A DNA stretch of 64,000 bases from Bifidobacterium animalis subsp. animalis ATCC 25527 (GTDB lineage: Bacteria; Actinomycetota; Actinomycetes; Actinomycetales; Bifidobacteriaceae): assembly GCF_000260715.1 (NCBI RefSeq), contig NC_017834.1, forward strand, positions 496,001 to 560,000, in the 5' to 3' direction. The translations under genes were made by a program, and so were the position numbers. The notes under the pieces are model-generated. The model did not search any database. It was not told the origin of the DNA and saw only the letters and a list, made by a program, of their open reading frames with translations. Numbering within the stretch: the stretch's first letter is position 1; each line of letters starts with the position of its first letter. Positions 1 to 10,200 of the stretch are shown one piece after another.

Positions 1-16
1 AGGGAGGTCTGGCACT

Positions 17-748
17 GTGAGCGACAACGAAAAGGAAACCCAAGTGGCTGAAGAGACTCAGAACACTCAGGCAACCGCCGAGTCCAACAACAACGACGAG
101 CGTCGTGGCCGCCGCAACAACCGTGGTGGCGAAGGCCGTCGCGGTGATCGCCGTGGCCGTCGTGAGGACAATCACGAGAACGAGATGCTCGATCGCGTCG
201 TGACGATCAACCGTGTGTCGAAGACCCACAAGGGCGGCCGTACGTTCAGCTTCGCCGCTCTCGTCGTGGTCGGCGATGGCAACGGCACCGTCGGTGTTGG
301 CTATGGCAAGTCCCGTGAGGTCCCGGCGGCAATCGCCAAGGGCCAGCTGGATGCCAAGAAGCATCTGTTCAACGTTCCACGCATTCGCGGCACCGTGACC
401 CACCCGGTCACCGGCCACGACCACGCAGGCACCGTCATGCTGCGCCCGGCAGCTCCGGGCACCGGTGTAATCGCCGGCTCGGCTGTGCGTGCAGTGATGG
501 AATGCGCAGGCATCACCGACATCCTGACGAAGTCGATGGGCTCCGCAACGGCCGTCAACGTGGTTCGTGCCACCGTCGATGCGCTGAAGCAGCTCGAAGA
601 GCCGGAGGAGATCGCGGCACGCCGTGGCCTCTCCGTGCAGGAAGTCGCTCCGGACCAGCTCCTGCGTGAGCGCGCCGCCGGCATTGCCGAGGCCCGCAAG
701 GCACGCGAGGAAGCCAAGGCCGAAGCGGCCGCTAAGGATGGTGAGTGA
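17..748 (+). CDS. rpsE: 30S ribosomal protein uS5
   Basis: Component of the small ribosomal subunit body, involved in mRNA helicase activity at the entry channel and in decoding accuracy. The conserved S5 core begins near residue 57 ([16 protein letters not shown]) and includes the [12 protein letters not shown] and [13 protein letters not shown] segments. The first 55 residues are a hydrophilic, Asn/Arg/Glu-rich extension and the C-terminus is an Ala/Glu/Lys tail; both are common in actinobacteria. The GTG start at 17 is preceded by AGGGAGG at 1-7. It is the first complete gene of the window and belongs to the 3' part of the spc operon. Its stop overlaps the rpmD start in TGATG, suggesting translational coupling. 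Confidence 0.97.
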   Translation: MSDNEKETQVAEETQNTQATAESNNNDERRGRRNNRGGEGRRGDRRGRREDNHENEMLDRVVTINRVSKTHKGGRTFSFAALVVVGDGNGTVGVGYGKSREVPAAIAKGQLDAKKHLFNVPRIRGTVTHPVTGHDHAGTVMLRPAAPGTGVIAGSAVRAVMECAGITDILTKSMGSATAVNVVRATVDALKQLEEPEEIAARRGLSVQEVAPDQLLRERAAGIAEARKAREEAKAEAAAKDGE

Positions 749-930
749 TGGCAAAGCTGAAGATCACGCTCGTGCACGGCGTTGCACACGCGAACAAGAA
801 GCAGAAGGCTACCGTGCAGACGCTCGCCCTTCGCAAGATCGGCCAGAGCACTGTTCTTGAAGACAACTCGTCGACCCGCGGCATGATCGCCGTCGTGCGT
901 CACTTGGTCAATGTTGAGGAGGCAGAGTGA
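748..930 (+). CDS. rpmD: 50S ribosomal protein uL30
   Basis: Small large-subunit protein of 60 residues, normal for L30. The sequence [20 protein letters not shown] followed by [13 protein letters not shown] is typical of the family. The ATG at 748 shares its A with the stop codon of rpsE. A GTG two bases upstream, at 745, is in frame, but ATG at 748 gives the canonical N-terminus. AAGGA at 734-738 inside rpsE could serve as the ribosome-binding site. It sits between rpsE and rplO as in most bacterial spc operons. Confidence 0.96.
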   Translation: MAKLKITLVHGVAHANKKQKATVQTLALRKIGQSTVLEDNSSTRGMIAVVRHLVNVEEAE

Positions 931-932
931 TT

Positions 933-1391
933 ATGGCTAACGAAGAGACCACAATCCTGCAAATGCATGACCTCAAGCCGGCACCAGGCGCCAAGAAGGA
1001 TCGCATCCGCGTCGGCCGTGGTGAAGGCTCCAAGGGCAAGACCTCGGGCCGTGGCGACAAGGGCACCAAGAAGCGCTATCAGGTTCGTCCTGGCTTCGAA
1101 GGCGGCCAGCTGCCACTGTACATGCGTCTTCCCAAGCTCCGCGGCTTCCGCAGCCCGTTCAAGACTGAATACCAGGTCGTGAACATCGCTGCTCTCAACG
1201 ACCTGTTCCCGCAGGGCGGCGAGATCACCGTGGCCGACCTCGTGGCCAAGGGCGCCGTGCGCGCCAACCGCCCGGTCAAGGTCCTCGGTGAGGGCGAAGC
1301 CACCGCCGCATTCACCCTCAAGGGTGTCACGGCCTCCGCTTCGGCGAAGTCCAAGATTGAGGCGGCAGGCGGTTCGATCAGCGAAGACTGA
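933..1391 (+). CDS. rplO: 50S ribosomal protein uL15
   Basis: Late-assembly large-subunit protein of 152 residues. The N-terminus [20 protein letters not shown], the Gly-rich [14 protein letters not shown] loop, and the [19 protein letters not shown] segment identify L15. GAGGAGG at 916-922 is spaced best for the ATG at 933; the in-frame GTG at 927 lies too close to it. This is the last gene before a strong hairpin at 1413-1447, so the spc transcript probably ends or attenuates here, and secY has its own upstream region. Confidence 0.96.
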   Translation: MANEETTILQMHDLKPAPGAKKDRIRVGRGEGSKGKTSGRGDKGTKKRYQVRPGFEGGQLPLYMRLPKLRGFRSPFKTEYQVVNIAALNDLFPQGGEITVADLVAKGAVRANRPVKVLGEGEATAAFTLKGVTASASAKSKIEAAGGSISED

Positions 1392-1412
1392 CGGCATGCA
1401 TACACGCTAGCG

Positions 1413-1447
1413 ACAGACCCTTCCCGCAGCAAGCGGGGAGGGTCTGT
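1413..1447 (+). terminator. Hairpin after rplO
   Basis: A 15-bp inverted repeat, ACAGACCCTTCCCGC against GCGGGGAGGGTCTGT, with a 5-base loop, 21 bases after the rplO stop. No real T-run follows, so it could act as an attenuator or RNA-end stabiliser rather than a full terminator. Confidence 0.7.
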
Positions 1448-1560
1448 TCATATGTGCAGAACATGCGCGTGAAATATCAAAACAGAAAATGGCCGCTGTA
1501 ATTTGTGTCGAATTATTGCAAAAAAGAGGCGGGAATTCGCGTGCGGTATGGCCGTTGGGC

Positions 1561-1566
1561 TAGACT
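1561..1566 (+). promoter_or_regulatory. Candidate -10 element of secY
   Basis: TAGACT, fitting the actinobacterial TAnnnT pattern, lies in the 237-base gap between rplO and secY, about 60 bases before the start codon. I see no convincing -35 element. The same hexamer precedes the bS22-like gene, pgm, lysS and gpmA in this window, which supports its use as a -10 box. Confidence 0.35.
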
Positions 1567-1628
1567 CGGACTCTAGCGTGTGTTTTTCGTGATACGCCAA
1601 GAGCGTACAGTTATGGAGGGAACCCAAG

Positions 1629-2978
1629 GTGAGGACGTTAATCCAGGCCTTTCGCACCAAGGAGCTGAGGAACAAGATCCTCTTCGTCCTTGGCATCATC
1701 ATCATCTACCGAATCGGCTCGTTCATTCCAACGCCGGGTGTCGATTACAAGGTCGTGAACGACTGCGTGGCGAATACGACCAACAATGCGGAGAACTTCA
1801 TCGGACTGGTGAACCTGTTCTCGGGCGGTGCAATGCTGCAGCTGTCCATCTTCGCATTGGGCGTCATGCCGTACATCACCGCGTCGATCGTGGTGCAGCT
1901 GCTGCGTGCCGTGATTCCACGCTTCGAGGCCCTGCACAAGGAGGGGCAGTCCGGTGAGGCCAAGCTCACCCAGTACACGCGTTACCTTACCATCGGTCTC
2001 GCCGTGCTGCAGTCCACGACGATCCTCGTCACCGCTCGTTCCGGTGCGCTGTTCAACTACCAGTGCAGCAATGTGATCCCCGATGCCTCCATTTGGAACA
2101 TGGTCGTCATGATCATGGTGATGACCGGCGGCACCGGCCTGATCATGTGGATGGCCGAATTGATCACCGAGAAGGGCATCGGTCAGGGCATGTCGATCCT
2201 CATCTTCCTGTCCATCTGCTCAGGCTTCCTGCCGCAGCTGTGGCAGATCGGCTGGGGTACGAACGGCGCCGACGGCAATTGGACGAAGTTCGCGATCGTC
2301 ACCGTCGTGCTGCTTGTGATCATGATCTTCGTGAACTACGTGGAGCTCTCGCAGCGCCGTATTCCGGTGCAATACACGCGCCGCATGATCGGCCGCAAGA
2401 TGTATGGCGGCTCCTCCACCTACTTGCCGCTCAAGATCAACATGAGCGGCGTGATCCCGCCGATCTTCGCCTCGTCGATCCTCGCGATCCCGACATTGTT
2501 CGCACAGTTCGGCAACAGCCAGCAGAGCTGGGTGCAGTGGGTGAACAAGTACCTCGCCAACACGACGAGCGTATGGTACATCTGCCTGTATGCACTGATG
2601 ATTGTGTTCTTCACGTTCTTCTACACAGAGATCACGTTCAACCCAGATGAGACAGCAGACAACATGAAGCAGTTTGGTGGCTTCATTCCCGGCATTCGTG
2701 CAGGCTCCGCCACCTCGCGTTATCTCAAGTACGTGATCAACCGACTCAACACCGTCGGCGCGATCTACCTGCTGTTCGTCGCATTGCTGCCGACCGTGCT
2801 CATCATGGCGCTCAAGCTCAACACGCAGCTGCCGTTCGGTGGCACGACGCTGCTGATCATCGCCGGCGTGGGTCTCGACACGCTGCGTCAGGCGAAGGCG
2901 CAGACGGAGCAGTACCAGTACGCGGGCTTCCTGTTCGAGAACACTAATCACACCGAGGGCAACGCCATCGCCAAGTGA
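1629..2978 (+). CDS. secY: Preprotein translocase subunit SecY
   Basis: Channel-forming subunit of the SecYEG translocon in the cytoplasmic membrane. It is 449 residues long with about ten hydrophobic segments. The N-terminal signature RTKELRNKILFVLGIIIIYR and the plug-region GALFNYQ are present, as is the cytoplasmic loop QRRIPVQYTRRMIGRKMYGG. The GTG at 1629 is preceded by GGAGGG at 1615-1620. In contrast to many bacteria, where it is embedded in the spc operon, it is here flanked by hairpins (1413-1447 and 3016-3053) and so probably forms its own transcript. Confidence 0.97.
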   Translation: MRTLIQAFRTKELRNKILFVLGIIIIYRIGSFIPTPGVDYKVVNDCVANTTNNAENFIGLVNLFSGGAMLQLSIFALGVMPYITASIVVQLLRAVIPRFEALHKEGQSGEAKLTQYTRYLTIGLAVLQSTTILVTARSGALFNYQCSNVIPDASIWNMVVMIMVMTGGTGLIMWMAELITEKGIGQGMSILIFLSICSGFLPQLWQIGWGTNGADGNWTKFAIVTVVLLVIMIFVNYVELSQRRIPVQYTRRMIGRKMYGGSSTYLPLKINMSGVIPPIFASSILAIPTLFAQFGNSQQSWVQWVNKYLANTTSVWYICLYALMIVFFTFFYTEITFNPDETADNMKQFGGFIPGIRAGSATSRYLKYVINRLNTVGAIYLLFVALLPTVLIMALKLNTQLPFGGTTLLIIAGVGLDTLRQAKAQTEQYQYAGFLFENTNHTEGNAIAK

Positions 2979-3015
2979 TGCCCAGATGTGAATAATCTGC
3001 CATTCGCAGATTGCC

Positions 3016-3053
3016 GCAAAAGCAGACCGTGGGAATCTACGGTCTGCTTTTGC
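3016..3053 (+). terminator. Terminator after secY
   Basis: A perfect 15-bp stem, GCAAAAGCAGACCGT against ACGGTCTGCTTTTGC, with an 8-base loop. The right arm ends in TTTT. This is a good intrinsic terminator between secY and adk. Confidence 0.85.
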
Positions 3054-3150
3054 ATATGCATGGCTCGCCGCGGCATGTCGATACTCCTGCCGTGAGCACA
3101 CTAGGCTAAGATATGCGATAGCAAAGCAAATCCCAAGTGAAAGGAACACG

Positions 3151-3723
3151 ATGCGACTGCTGATTATGGGACCTCAGGGCGTCGGCAAGGGCACGCAGGC
3201 GAAGCTGCTCGCTGAGCACTACGGCATTCCGACGATCTCCACCGGAGACATCTTCCGCGCGAACATCAAGAACAAGACGGAACTGGGCAAGAAGGTGCTC
3301 GAATACACGTCGCAGGGATTCCTGGTCCCTGACGAGCTCACCAACGAGATCGTCCGCGATCGTCTTGCGCAGGATGATGCGAAGAATGGCTGGATCCTCG
3401 ATGGCTACCCACGCAATGTCGCCCAGGTGAGCGCGCTCGACGAGATTCTCGAGGGCCTCGGCGAGCAGCTCGACGCCGTTGTCGCGCTGACCGCCCCCAC
3501 CAATGTGCTGCTCGAGCGCATGGCCAAGCGCGCGAAGGAGGAGGGGCGTGCCGACGACACCCCGGAGGCGATCCAGAACCGTCTGAACACCTACGACAAG
3601 GAGACCACGCCGGTGCTCGACATCTACCAGCAGCGCGGCAAGCTCGTCACCATGAATGGCGTGGGCGAGATCGACGCGATCAGCGAGGAGATCGTCAAGG
3701 CACTCGATGCCAAGCTTGGCTGA
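3151..3723 (+). CDS. adk: Adenylate kinase
   Basis: Cytoplasmic enzyme interconverting ATP + AMP and 2 ADP. The 190-residue protein has the P-loop GPQGVGKGT at residues 7-15, the AMP-binding STGDIFR near residues 30-36 and DGYPRN near 84-89. The lid is short, without zinc-binding cysteines. AAAGGA about 8 bases upstream of the ATG is a good ribosome-binding site. In many bacteria adk lies between secY and map or infA; here a 248-base gap with its own promoter-like sequence separates it from infA. Confidence 0.97.
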   Translation: MRLLIMGPQGVGKGTQAKLLAEHYGIPTISTGDIFRANIKNKTELGKKVLEYTSQGFLVPDELTNEIVRDRLAQDDAKNGWILDGYPRNVAQVSALDEILEGLGEQLDAVVALTAPTNVLLERMAKRAKEEGRADDTPEAIQNRLNTYDKETTPVLDIYQQRGKLVTMNGVGEIDAISEEIVKALDAKLG

Positions 3724-3854
3724 ACAATAGTGCAAATGCGTGCCGTGAGGTGTGTGGGATTGGTGAACATGGAATAATCCGCCTCTCAATTCGGTAGCAT
3801 AGAAGACGGTACGCCATTGAACCGGGCACGAAGTGTTCGCCCGGTCCGTTACGG

Positions 3855-3895
3855 AAGCGAAGGGTACGACACGCCGTTGCGTGCACTCTTCGCTT
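3855..3895 (+). terminator. Hairpin between adk and infA
   Basis: AAGCGAAGGGT pairs with ACTCTTCGCTT (10 of 11 positions plus a wobble), followed by TTCGT. It may end the adk transcript. The same bases overlap the candidate infA promoter, so folding and initiation sites share one stretch. Confidence 0.4.
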
Positions 3896-3907
3896 TTCGT
3901 GTATACT
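3877..3907 (+). promoter_or_regulatory. Candidate infA promoter
   Basis: TTGCGT at 3877-3882 and a near-consensus TATACT at 3902-3907, separated by 19 bases. This lies about 65 bases before infA and would drive infA-rpmJ-rpsM-rpsK-rpoA-rplQ. The spacer is longer than the 17-base optimum. Confidence 0.45.
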
Positions 3908-3971
3908 AGCAAGTTGGTGTGTCTTCTGGCGCACCTACAGGTAATGCTATCCACGAGGAAAACGGGTATTT

Positions 3972-4190
3972 ATGGCAAAAGACGGTGTGATTGAAGTTGA
4001 AGGCCGAGTCGTAGAGGCTCTGCCCAATGCGATGTTCCGTGTGGAACTGGAGAATAAGCACATCGTGCTCGCCACAATTTCCGGCAAAATGCGCAAGAAC
4101 TACATTCGTATTCTTCCGCAGGACCGTGTGGTGCTCGAGATGAGCCCGTACGACCTCAATCGTGGTCGCATTACGTACCGTTACAAGTAA
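3972..4190 (+). CDS. infA: Translation initiation factor IF-1
   Basis: Small S1-fold (OB) protein of 72 residues that binds the 30S A site during initiation. The sequence [20 protein letters not shown] and the ending RGRITYRYK are classic IF-1. GAGGA at 3955-3959 lies 12 bases from the ATG, somewhat far for an SD. It leads a six-gene alpha-type cluster with rpmJ 38 bases downstream. Confidence 0.97.
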   Translation: MAKDGVIEVEGRVVEALPNAMFRVELENKHIVLATISGKMRKNYIRILPQDRVVLEMSPYDLNRGRITYRYK

Positions 4191-4228
4191 AGTAACAGCC
4201 AAGGTACAAACCCAAGCAAAGGAATACC

Positions 4229-4342
4229 ATGAAGGTTAGCCCAAGTGTGAAGAGGATCTGCGAAAACTGCCGCGTGATCCGTCGTCACGGTCGCGTCATG
4301 GTGATCTGCACAAACCCACGCCACAAGCAGCGTCAGGGCTGA
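4229..4342 (+). CDS. rpmJ: 50S ribosomal protein bL36, zinc-binding form
   Basis: A 37-residue protein starting [20 protein letters not shown] and ending HKQRQG. Cys11, Cys14, Cys27 and His32 form the CxxC...C...H zinc ribbon of the C+ type of L36. CAAAGGAAT lies 5-10 bases before the ATG. It sits in its usual position between infA and rpsM. No zinc-free paralogue is present in this window. Confidence 0.97.
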   Translation: MKVSPSVKRICENCRVIRRHGRVMVICTNPRHKQRQG

Positions 4343-4404
4343 GCAGAAGCAGCGACACATATCAGGCACTCAGTCGCAGTTCGCGCGTATGCGTGAGCTG
4401 AACC

Positions 4405-4440
4405 CCGGGAACGCAGGCCCGGGCCGGTAGGGATACCGGG
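4405..4440 (+). promoter_or_regulatory. Tandem hairpins in the rpsM leader
   Basis: Two adjacent perfect stems lie in the 138-base rpmJ-rpsM gap: CCCGGG/CCCGGG (4405-4410 with 4419-4424) and CCGGTA/TACCGG (4425-4430 with 4435-4440). Such a structured leader could take part in ribosomal-protein feedback or RNA processing. That is inference; I do not recognise a known motif. Confidence 0.4.
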
Positions 4441-4480
4441 GGATTGGGTGCGAGACCTGCGGCAAACAGAAGGAATCGCA

Positions 4481-4858
4481 ATGGCACGTCTTGCCGGAGT
4501 CGACATCCCAAATGACAAGCGCATCGAGGTCGCGCTCACCTACATCTTCGGTGTGGGACGCACCCGCGCCAAGGAAACCCTTGAGGCGACTGGCATCAAT
4601 CCAGACACCCGCGTCAAGGACCTGACGGATGAGCAGCTGATCACGCTGCGTGACTACCTCGAGTCGAACTATAAGATCGAAGGCGATCTGCGTCGTGAAG
4701 TCGACGCCGACATTCGCCGCAAGATCCAGATCAACAGCTACCAGGGCATGCGCCACCGCAAGGGCCTGCCGGTCCGCGGTCAGCGCACGAAGACCAACGC
4801 ACGCACCCGCAAGGGCCCGAAGCGCACGGTCGCTGGCAAAAAGAAGGCCACCAAGTAA
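4481..4858 (+). CDS. rpsM: 30S ribosomal protein uS13
   Basis: Head protein of the small subunit contacting tRNA and bridging to the large subunit. The 125-residue protein begins [20 protein letters not shown] and ends with the basic tail [15 protein letters not shown]. The HhH-like GVGRTRAKE and the [20 protein letters not shown] segment are conserved. AGAAGGA at 4468-4474 supports the ATG at 4481; an in-frame codon 33 bases upstream would add a non-conserved leader. Confidence 0.97.
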   Translation: MARLAGVDIPNDKRIEVALTYIFGVGRTRAKETLEATGINPDTRVKDLTDEQLITLRDYLESNYKIEGDLRREVDADIRRKIQINSYQGMRHRKGLPVRGQRTKTNARTRKGPKRTVAGKKKATK

Positions 4859-4934
4859 TAGGTGGGAATTGCAGGCCACGGTGTGACAGCCATCGTCTGC
4901 AACACATAGTTCGTGAATTAGGAAACGAGGTCAA

Positions 4935-5333
4935 ATGGCAGCTCAAAAGCAGGCCGCACGCAAGACCCGTCGCCGCGATCGCAAGTCGATCCCGGTCGGT
5001 CAGGCGCATATCAAGTCAACGTTTAACAACACCATCATCTCCATCACCGATCCGTCCGGCGCGGTTGTGTCCTGGGCGTCCGGTGGCGATGTCGGCTTCA
5101 AGGGCTCCCGTAAGTCCACGCCGTACGCCGCTGGTATGGCAGCCGAGTCCGCGGCCCGCAAGGCCATGGAACACGGCGTCAAGAAGGTCGATGTTTTCGT
5201 GAAGGGCCCGGGTTCCGGTCGTGAAACCGCCATCCGCTCCCTGCAGTCCGCTGGTCTCGAAGTCGGTTCGATCACCGACGTCACTCCACAGGCATTCAAC
5301 GGCGTTCGCCCACCAAAGCGCCGCCGCGTCTGA
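4935..5333 (+). CDS. rpsK: 30S ribosomal protein uS11
   Basis: Platform protein of the small subunit, 132 residues. The N-terminus [20 protein letters not shown], the motif [10 protein letters not shown] and the ending [10 protein letters not shown] identify S11. ACGAGG lies about 5-10 bases upstream of the ATG. It follows rpsM by 76 bases and precedes rpoA by 78. The rpsD gene, which often follows in alpha operons, is absent here. Confidence 0.97.
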   Translation: MAAQKQAARKTRRRDRKSIPVGQAHIKSTFNNTIISITDPSGAVVSWASGGDVGFKGSRKSTPYAAGMAAESAARKAMEHGVKKVDVFVKGPGSGRETAIRSLQSAGLEVGSITDVTPQAFNGVRPPKRRRV

Positions 5334-5411
5334 GCACTAGACAATACCATCCATCCAAAGCCGCTTGAAGCCAGTGAGTGCACCACCGGCTGAAGCTGAA
5401 AGGATACCACA

Positions 5412-6407
5412 GTGCTTATCGCACAGCGTCCGACACTTACCGAGGAATCGCTCAACCCTCAGCGTTCCCGTTTCATCATCGAGCCGCTTGAGCCGGGTTT
5501 CGGCTACACGCTTGGCAACTCGCTTCGCCGTACTCTGCTCAGCTCGATTCCGGGAGCGGCAGTGACGTCGGTGCGTATTTCTGGTGCGCTGCATGAGTTC
5601 ACCACTCTGCCCGGCATCGAGGAAGACGTCACCGAGATCTTGTTGAACATCAAGGGCATCGTGCTCACCAGCGAATACGATGAGCCTGTCGTGATGTATC
5701 TGCGCAAGGCGGGCAGCGGCGAGGCCACCGCAGGGGACATCACCCCGCCGGCCGGCGTCACCATTGCCAACCCGGATCTGCACATCGCCACCCTCGCCGA
5801 AGATGGCGAACTCGAGATCGAGTTCACCGTCGAGCGTGGCCGCGGGTACGTCCCAGCCCAGATGAACAAGCAGGATGGCGATGAGATCGGCCGCATCCCG
5901 GTCGATTCCATCTACTCCCCAGTGCTCAAGGTGAGCTACAAGGTCGAAGCCACCCGCGTGGAACAGCGCACCGACTTCGACAGGCTCATTCTGGATGTGG
6001 AAACCAAGCCGGCCATCTCCCCGCGCGATGCTGTCGCATCCGCAGGATCCACGCTGGTTGAGCTCTTCGGCCTGTGCCGCGAACTCAACACGCAGGCCGA
6101 GGGTGTGGAAATCGGGCCAGCCCCGGTGGCCGAGCAGGCCGATCCGGGCATGTCCGTTCCGATCGAGGATCTCAACCTCACCCAGCGCAGCTACAACTGC
6201 CTGAAGCGTGAGGGCATCCACACGGTCGGCGAGCTGGTGAACCACACGGAGCAGGATCTGCTCGACATCCGCAATTTCGGTATGAAGTCCATCGACGAGG
6301 TGAAGGAGAAGCTGCAGTCCCTGGGTCTGTCGCTCAAGGCCTCGCCGCTCGGCTTCGACACCAACAACCTCGAAGGCGGCACCTTCTTCTCGCCGGAAGA
6401 CGAGTAA
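5412..6407 (+). CDS. rpoA: RNA polymerase alpha subunit
   Basis: The 331-residue alpha subunit dimerises to nucleate RNA polymerase assembly. The N-terminal domain (about 1-230) contains [24 protein letters not shown] sequence (here FIIEPLEPG). The C-terminal domain (about 255-315) contains [19 protein letters not shown] and the helix-hairpin-helix [11 protein letters not shown] that binds UP elements and activators. The GTG at 5412 is preceded by GAAAGGA at about 5396-5402. Confidence 0.97.
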   Translation: MLIAQRPTLTEESLNPQRSRFIIEPLEPGFGYTLGNSLRRTLLSSIPGAAVTSVRISGALHEFTTLPGIEEDVTEILLNIKGIVLTSEYDEPVVMYLRKAGSGEATAGDITPPAGVTIANPDLHIATLAEDGELEIEFTVERGRGYVPAQMNKQDGDEIGRIPVDSIYSPVLKVSYKVEATRVEQRTDFDRLILDVETKPAISPRDAVASAGSTLVELFGLCRELNTQAEGVEIGPAPVAEQADPGMSVPIEDLNLTQRSYNCLKREGIHTVGELVNHTEQDLLDIRNFGMKSIDEVKEKLQSLGLSLKASPLGFDTNNLEGGTFFSPEDE

Positions 6408-6491
6408 ACCGCCAACGACATAACCGCTTCGCCGATTTCGGATGTTCGGGCCACTGCCCACCTGAGCTCGGCGTGGCAACAAGGAGATACA

Positions 6492-6944
6492 ATGCCTACA
6501 CCAAAGAAAGGCCCACGCCTGGCGTCCAGCCCGGCACATGAGCGTCTGATGCTCGCGAACATGGCCACCAGCCTGTTCGAGCACGGCCGCATCACCACCA
6601 CGCTGCCGAAGGCCAAGCGCCTTCGTCCGCTGGCCGAGCGCCTGATCACCTTCGCCAAGCGCGGTGATCTGCACTCCCGCCGCCGTGTGATGCGCGTGAT
6701 CCGTAACAAGTCCGTCGTGCACAAGCTGTTCACGCAGATCGCTGAGCAGATGGAGCAGCGCGAGGGCGGTTACACCCGCATCGTCAAGATCGCCCCGCGC
6801 AAGGGCGATTCCGCTCCCGCAGCCATCATCGAGCTCGTCACCGAACCGGTGAGCCCGAAGAAGGCAGTGGTCAAGGAAGCCGAAGCTGCGACCAAGGTCG
6901 CCGCCAAGGAAGAGCCGGCACAGACCGAGGCAGCCGCTGAGTGA
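6492..6944 (+). CDS. rplQ: 50S ribosomal protein bL17
   Basis: Large-subunit protein near the exit tunnel. The core is [20 protein letters not shown] through about residue 118. The last 30 or so residues form an Ala/Glu/Lys-rich tail, an extension often seen in actinobacteria. AAGGAG at 6481-6486 is an excellent ribosome-binding site. It is the last gene of the alpha cluster and is followed 16 bases later by a strong terminator. Confidence 0.97.
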   Translation: MPTPKKGPRLASSPAHERLMLANMATSLFEHGRITTTLPKAKRLRPLAERLITFAKRGDLHSRRRVMRVIRNKSVVHKLFTQIAEQMEQREGGYTRIVKIAPRKGDSAPAAIIELVTEPVSPKKAVVKEAEAATKVAAKEEPAQTEAAAE

Positions 6945-6960
6945 ATCTCTTAGGCATATG

Positions 6961-6992
6961 AAAAGGGGCCATCCATTTGGATGGCCCCTTTT
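6961..6992 (+). terminator. Terminator after rplQ
   Basis: A perfect 14-bp stem, AAAAGGGGCCATCC against GGATGGCCCCTTTT, with the loop ATTT. The A-run and T-run arms make a strong intrinsic terminator that ends the alpha operon. Confidence 0.92.
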
Positions 6993-7201
6993 CACGTTTG
7001 TGCCAGCCGCGTGCATGTGGCACAAATTCGCTGAAAGCAAACAGACAGACGAGCCGTCATTGCTTGCGGTACTTGCCCCTGTAGAAGAATGCAGACGCTT
7101 ATGCACAGTGGTACACGAGAATACTGCATAGAAGATTGTTGTTCAATGTGTCATTGCATGACCGAACGTCCGGTGCGACAATGACCGATTGGGGGCTTGG
7201 A

Positions 7202-10200
7202 ATGCGGCGTGTGATTGCAGCGTGCGCGGCATGTGCGATGATGTTGGGTCTGTTTGCGGTTCCGGTGTCGTCGGCGTATGCCCAGTCGCAAGATGTGGGG
7301 GCGACGTCACAGAGCATACAGGCACAGGGGAGTGGCGCAACCGCCACGGCGGCTGATACCGCGACGACAAGCGACAAGGCTGCCAAGGCCGACGACGATA
7401 TCGCCGAAGCGGACGACACTGTCACGCCGAATACCGGAGACCCAAAACCGGAGGAGGTCAAAGCCTATACCGACAGCGGAGACCTGCTGGCAAGCCTGCA
7501 GCTCAATCGAGACAATGTGGGCAATGTGCCGGCACTCAAGAATTCGGATACGCAGAATCTCATCGTCACGTTCTCAGCCGCCGGCAAGCCGGGCGATGTG
7601 TTCACCATCACCATTCCGAAATCGGTGCCGAACAGCAGTGGCGTATACGGCACCAACAATTTCCAAAAGCTGCCTGCCGACATCGGTTCCACCACATCAA
7701 CACAGAACGCCGATGGCTCCACCACTTTCACCTATACGTTCACCGCGGCCTCCTCGGCCAATGCCACCATCAACTTGGGCCAAGGAAATAACTACACGGG
7801 GCAGACCTCGCCGATGAGCTATGTGGGCACCATGGTGAAAACCATCATCTGGACCTATAACGGCAAGCAGCTGCCGCCAGCCCATTTCACGCAGGTGATC
7901 AAGCCGGATATCAAACCGACCTCGTTGGTGCGCATCGCACCGACCACGCAACAGTCACCAGCCATCTCGGTGAACACGGACTACACCTACCAGATCACCA
8001 TCAACGAAACCAGCGGTGTGGGCACCAACGGGTATTCCTCGAATCAGATCAACTCCGCTGTGAACTACGGCACTGTGATACGCATTCCGGTGCCTGAAGG
8101 CTTCACACTCAACGAAGCCGCAACCATGGAACGCAACGATTTCGTCAATGGCGACAAGACGACAATCACGCAACCAGAGGGCACGTCGGGAGACATTGTG
8201 ATCACGGTCCCCAAGGGCTCCGGTTCCCAAATGTGGCAGTGGAAGCCAGGCTACCGCATTGTCGGCAAATTCTCGCGTGCAGCCCCCGACAAGCAGACCG
8301 CTGTCACGGCTCCTGGGCCGATCACGATTGTGCAGCAACAGCTCAATCCCGATGGCCAAATGACTGAGTTGACAATCGATGAGCCTGCATGGAGCGAGGC
8401 GCTCAAGTCGAAGGACGACACCAAATTCTGTGCCGATGGTACGAATGCATGCCTGAGCCTGAGCATCACCGGATCCTCGTATTCGAACGAGTTGCTGCTG
8501 CCCACGAATCCGGAAGGGCTTATGCCCACCACCAGCAACCTGCGTACACTCAACTTCGTTGGATTCGGCAACAATTCCGCCAGCGCGCTCGAATGGCCGC
8601 TCCTCACCATCGACGTACCGAGCGGTTTCGATGCCACTTCCGTTGTGACTCCGGTGAATCAGGCCAAACTCCCCGGCCTGACCACTTATAAATACAAGAT
8701 CACGCTGCTTGACGGCACGGTGATGGAAGGCAGTGTGGATGCCGGTGCGACCATAACGAGCAGCATCGGTTCCCCAATGCGCACGATAGAGCTTTCCCCG
8801 AATCTCATTGCCGCAGGTTCAAACACTAATGTGGCCGACAGCGGCCTGATCTACTCATGCGGTATGCGCGTCGATAACAACACCTCATGCTTCGGCGACA
8901 ATTCAGACGTCGTCGTATTGCGGATCAACGGCAAACTTTCCGCCACCTACGATGACGGTACGCCGGTGAAAGTCGGAGATAAGTTTACGACTTCGCTCAT
9001 GCTCAGCACCGACCAATACACGATGAAAGACCCGAACACGAAGCAGAAGGTGAGCCTAAACGGCATTGTGAAGAATACGCAGACGGTGATCAGTCGCGCC
9101 GATCTGAAAGCGACATTCGGCACCTACACCTCGCAGGACAGCGAGACGGCCGGTGTCAAGAATTCCGCTTCGATGGCCATATCGCGTAGTTATTGGGGCA
9201 ACCCCACCACCCAATATGTTTATGAGCCCATCTTCTATTACGTATTGCCTCCCAGCTTCGTCTACGACAAAGCCAAAGGCTTGGTGAACACGAACGAATA
9301 CCCGGGGCAACCCTATAAGGAGCCAAAAGTCACATCGGCACAGACAAACGACGGCCGCGAAGTGGTCAAAATCGACTTCACCGGCACCGGGTATTGGTTC
9401 GACACATTCAAAGGCGCCAACCAGACGATCATGCTCAACATCTCGCCGGATGCATTGGTGGGCCAGTACCCATGGCAGATCTATGTGCACAGCCCGAAGA
9501 CGAAGCTCACCCAGTCGGTGAGTGCACCGAGCAATCTGAGCTATACGATGGGAGACAGGGATGTCGCCTTGGTCGGCAACGGCAGTTTCACTGTGGATGC
9601 GGCGAAGGCCCTGCGTATGACGCAGCTGTCGCAAGGTAATGAGTCCACGATGTTCGAAACCAGCACGCGGTCGAACATCTACGAAGCGAAGAACGGTTTC
9701 AAAGACATTCGCACCATGCGATTCGCCATAGCGATCATCAATGGCAGCACACAGGACCTGCAGAACGTCCACCATTATGTGAACCTGCCCCAACGCGGCG
9801 ACGCCGCAGGCAATGGGTTCACGGTCACGATGACCGGCCCCGCCACCATGGAGCAGTTGCCTGGCGCGACCACGGAACCCATCAACGAGGTGAGGTATTC
9901 CACTTCACTTGCGCCGCTCGACAACACGGAGCCTGATCCGTCGACGTATGTGACGGCCGACAAGGTGACGAACTGGAGTGCCATCAAGTCCATCATGGTC
10001 ACATTGCCCACATTGAATGCCGGAAGTGTTGCCGGGCGTCTGATCATTCCGGGCATCGACCCAACGCTCATGATCGATGCAACGAAGAGCGCCGCAATCT
10101 CTACCGGTTTGTACGCTGACAATCTCACGCCGATCATCGTGCGGGCCAACGACAAGTCGGCGGCCAGAATCACCGTGGGCGGTCACGCCACCATCACCGC

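Noticed and set aside
4343..4480. An S4-binding pseudoknot as in the E. coli alpha operon
   Set aside because: rpsD is not in this cluster, so feedback by S4 on this leader is not supported; only simple hairpins are visible.
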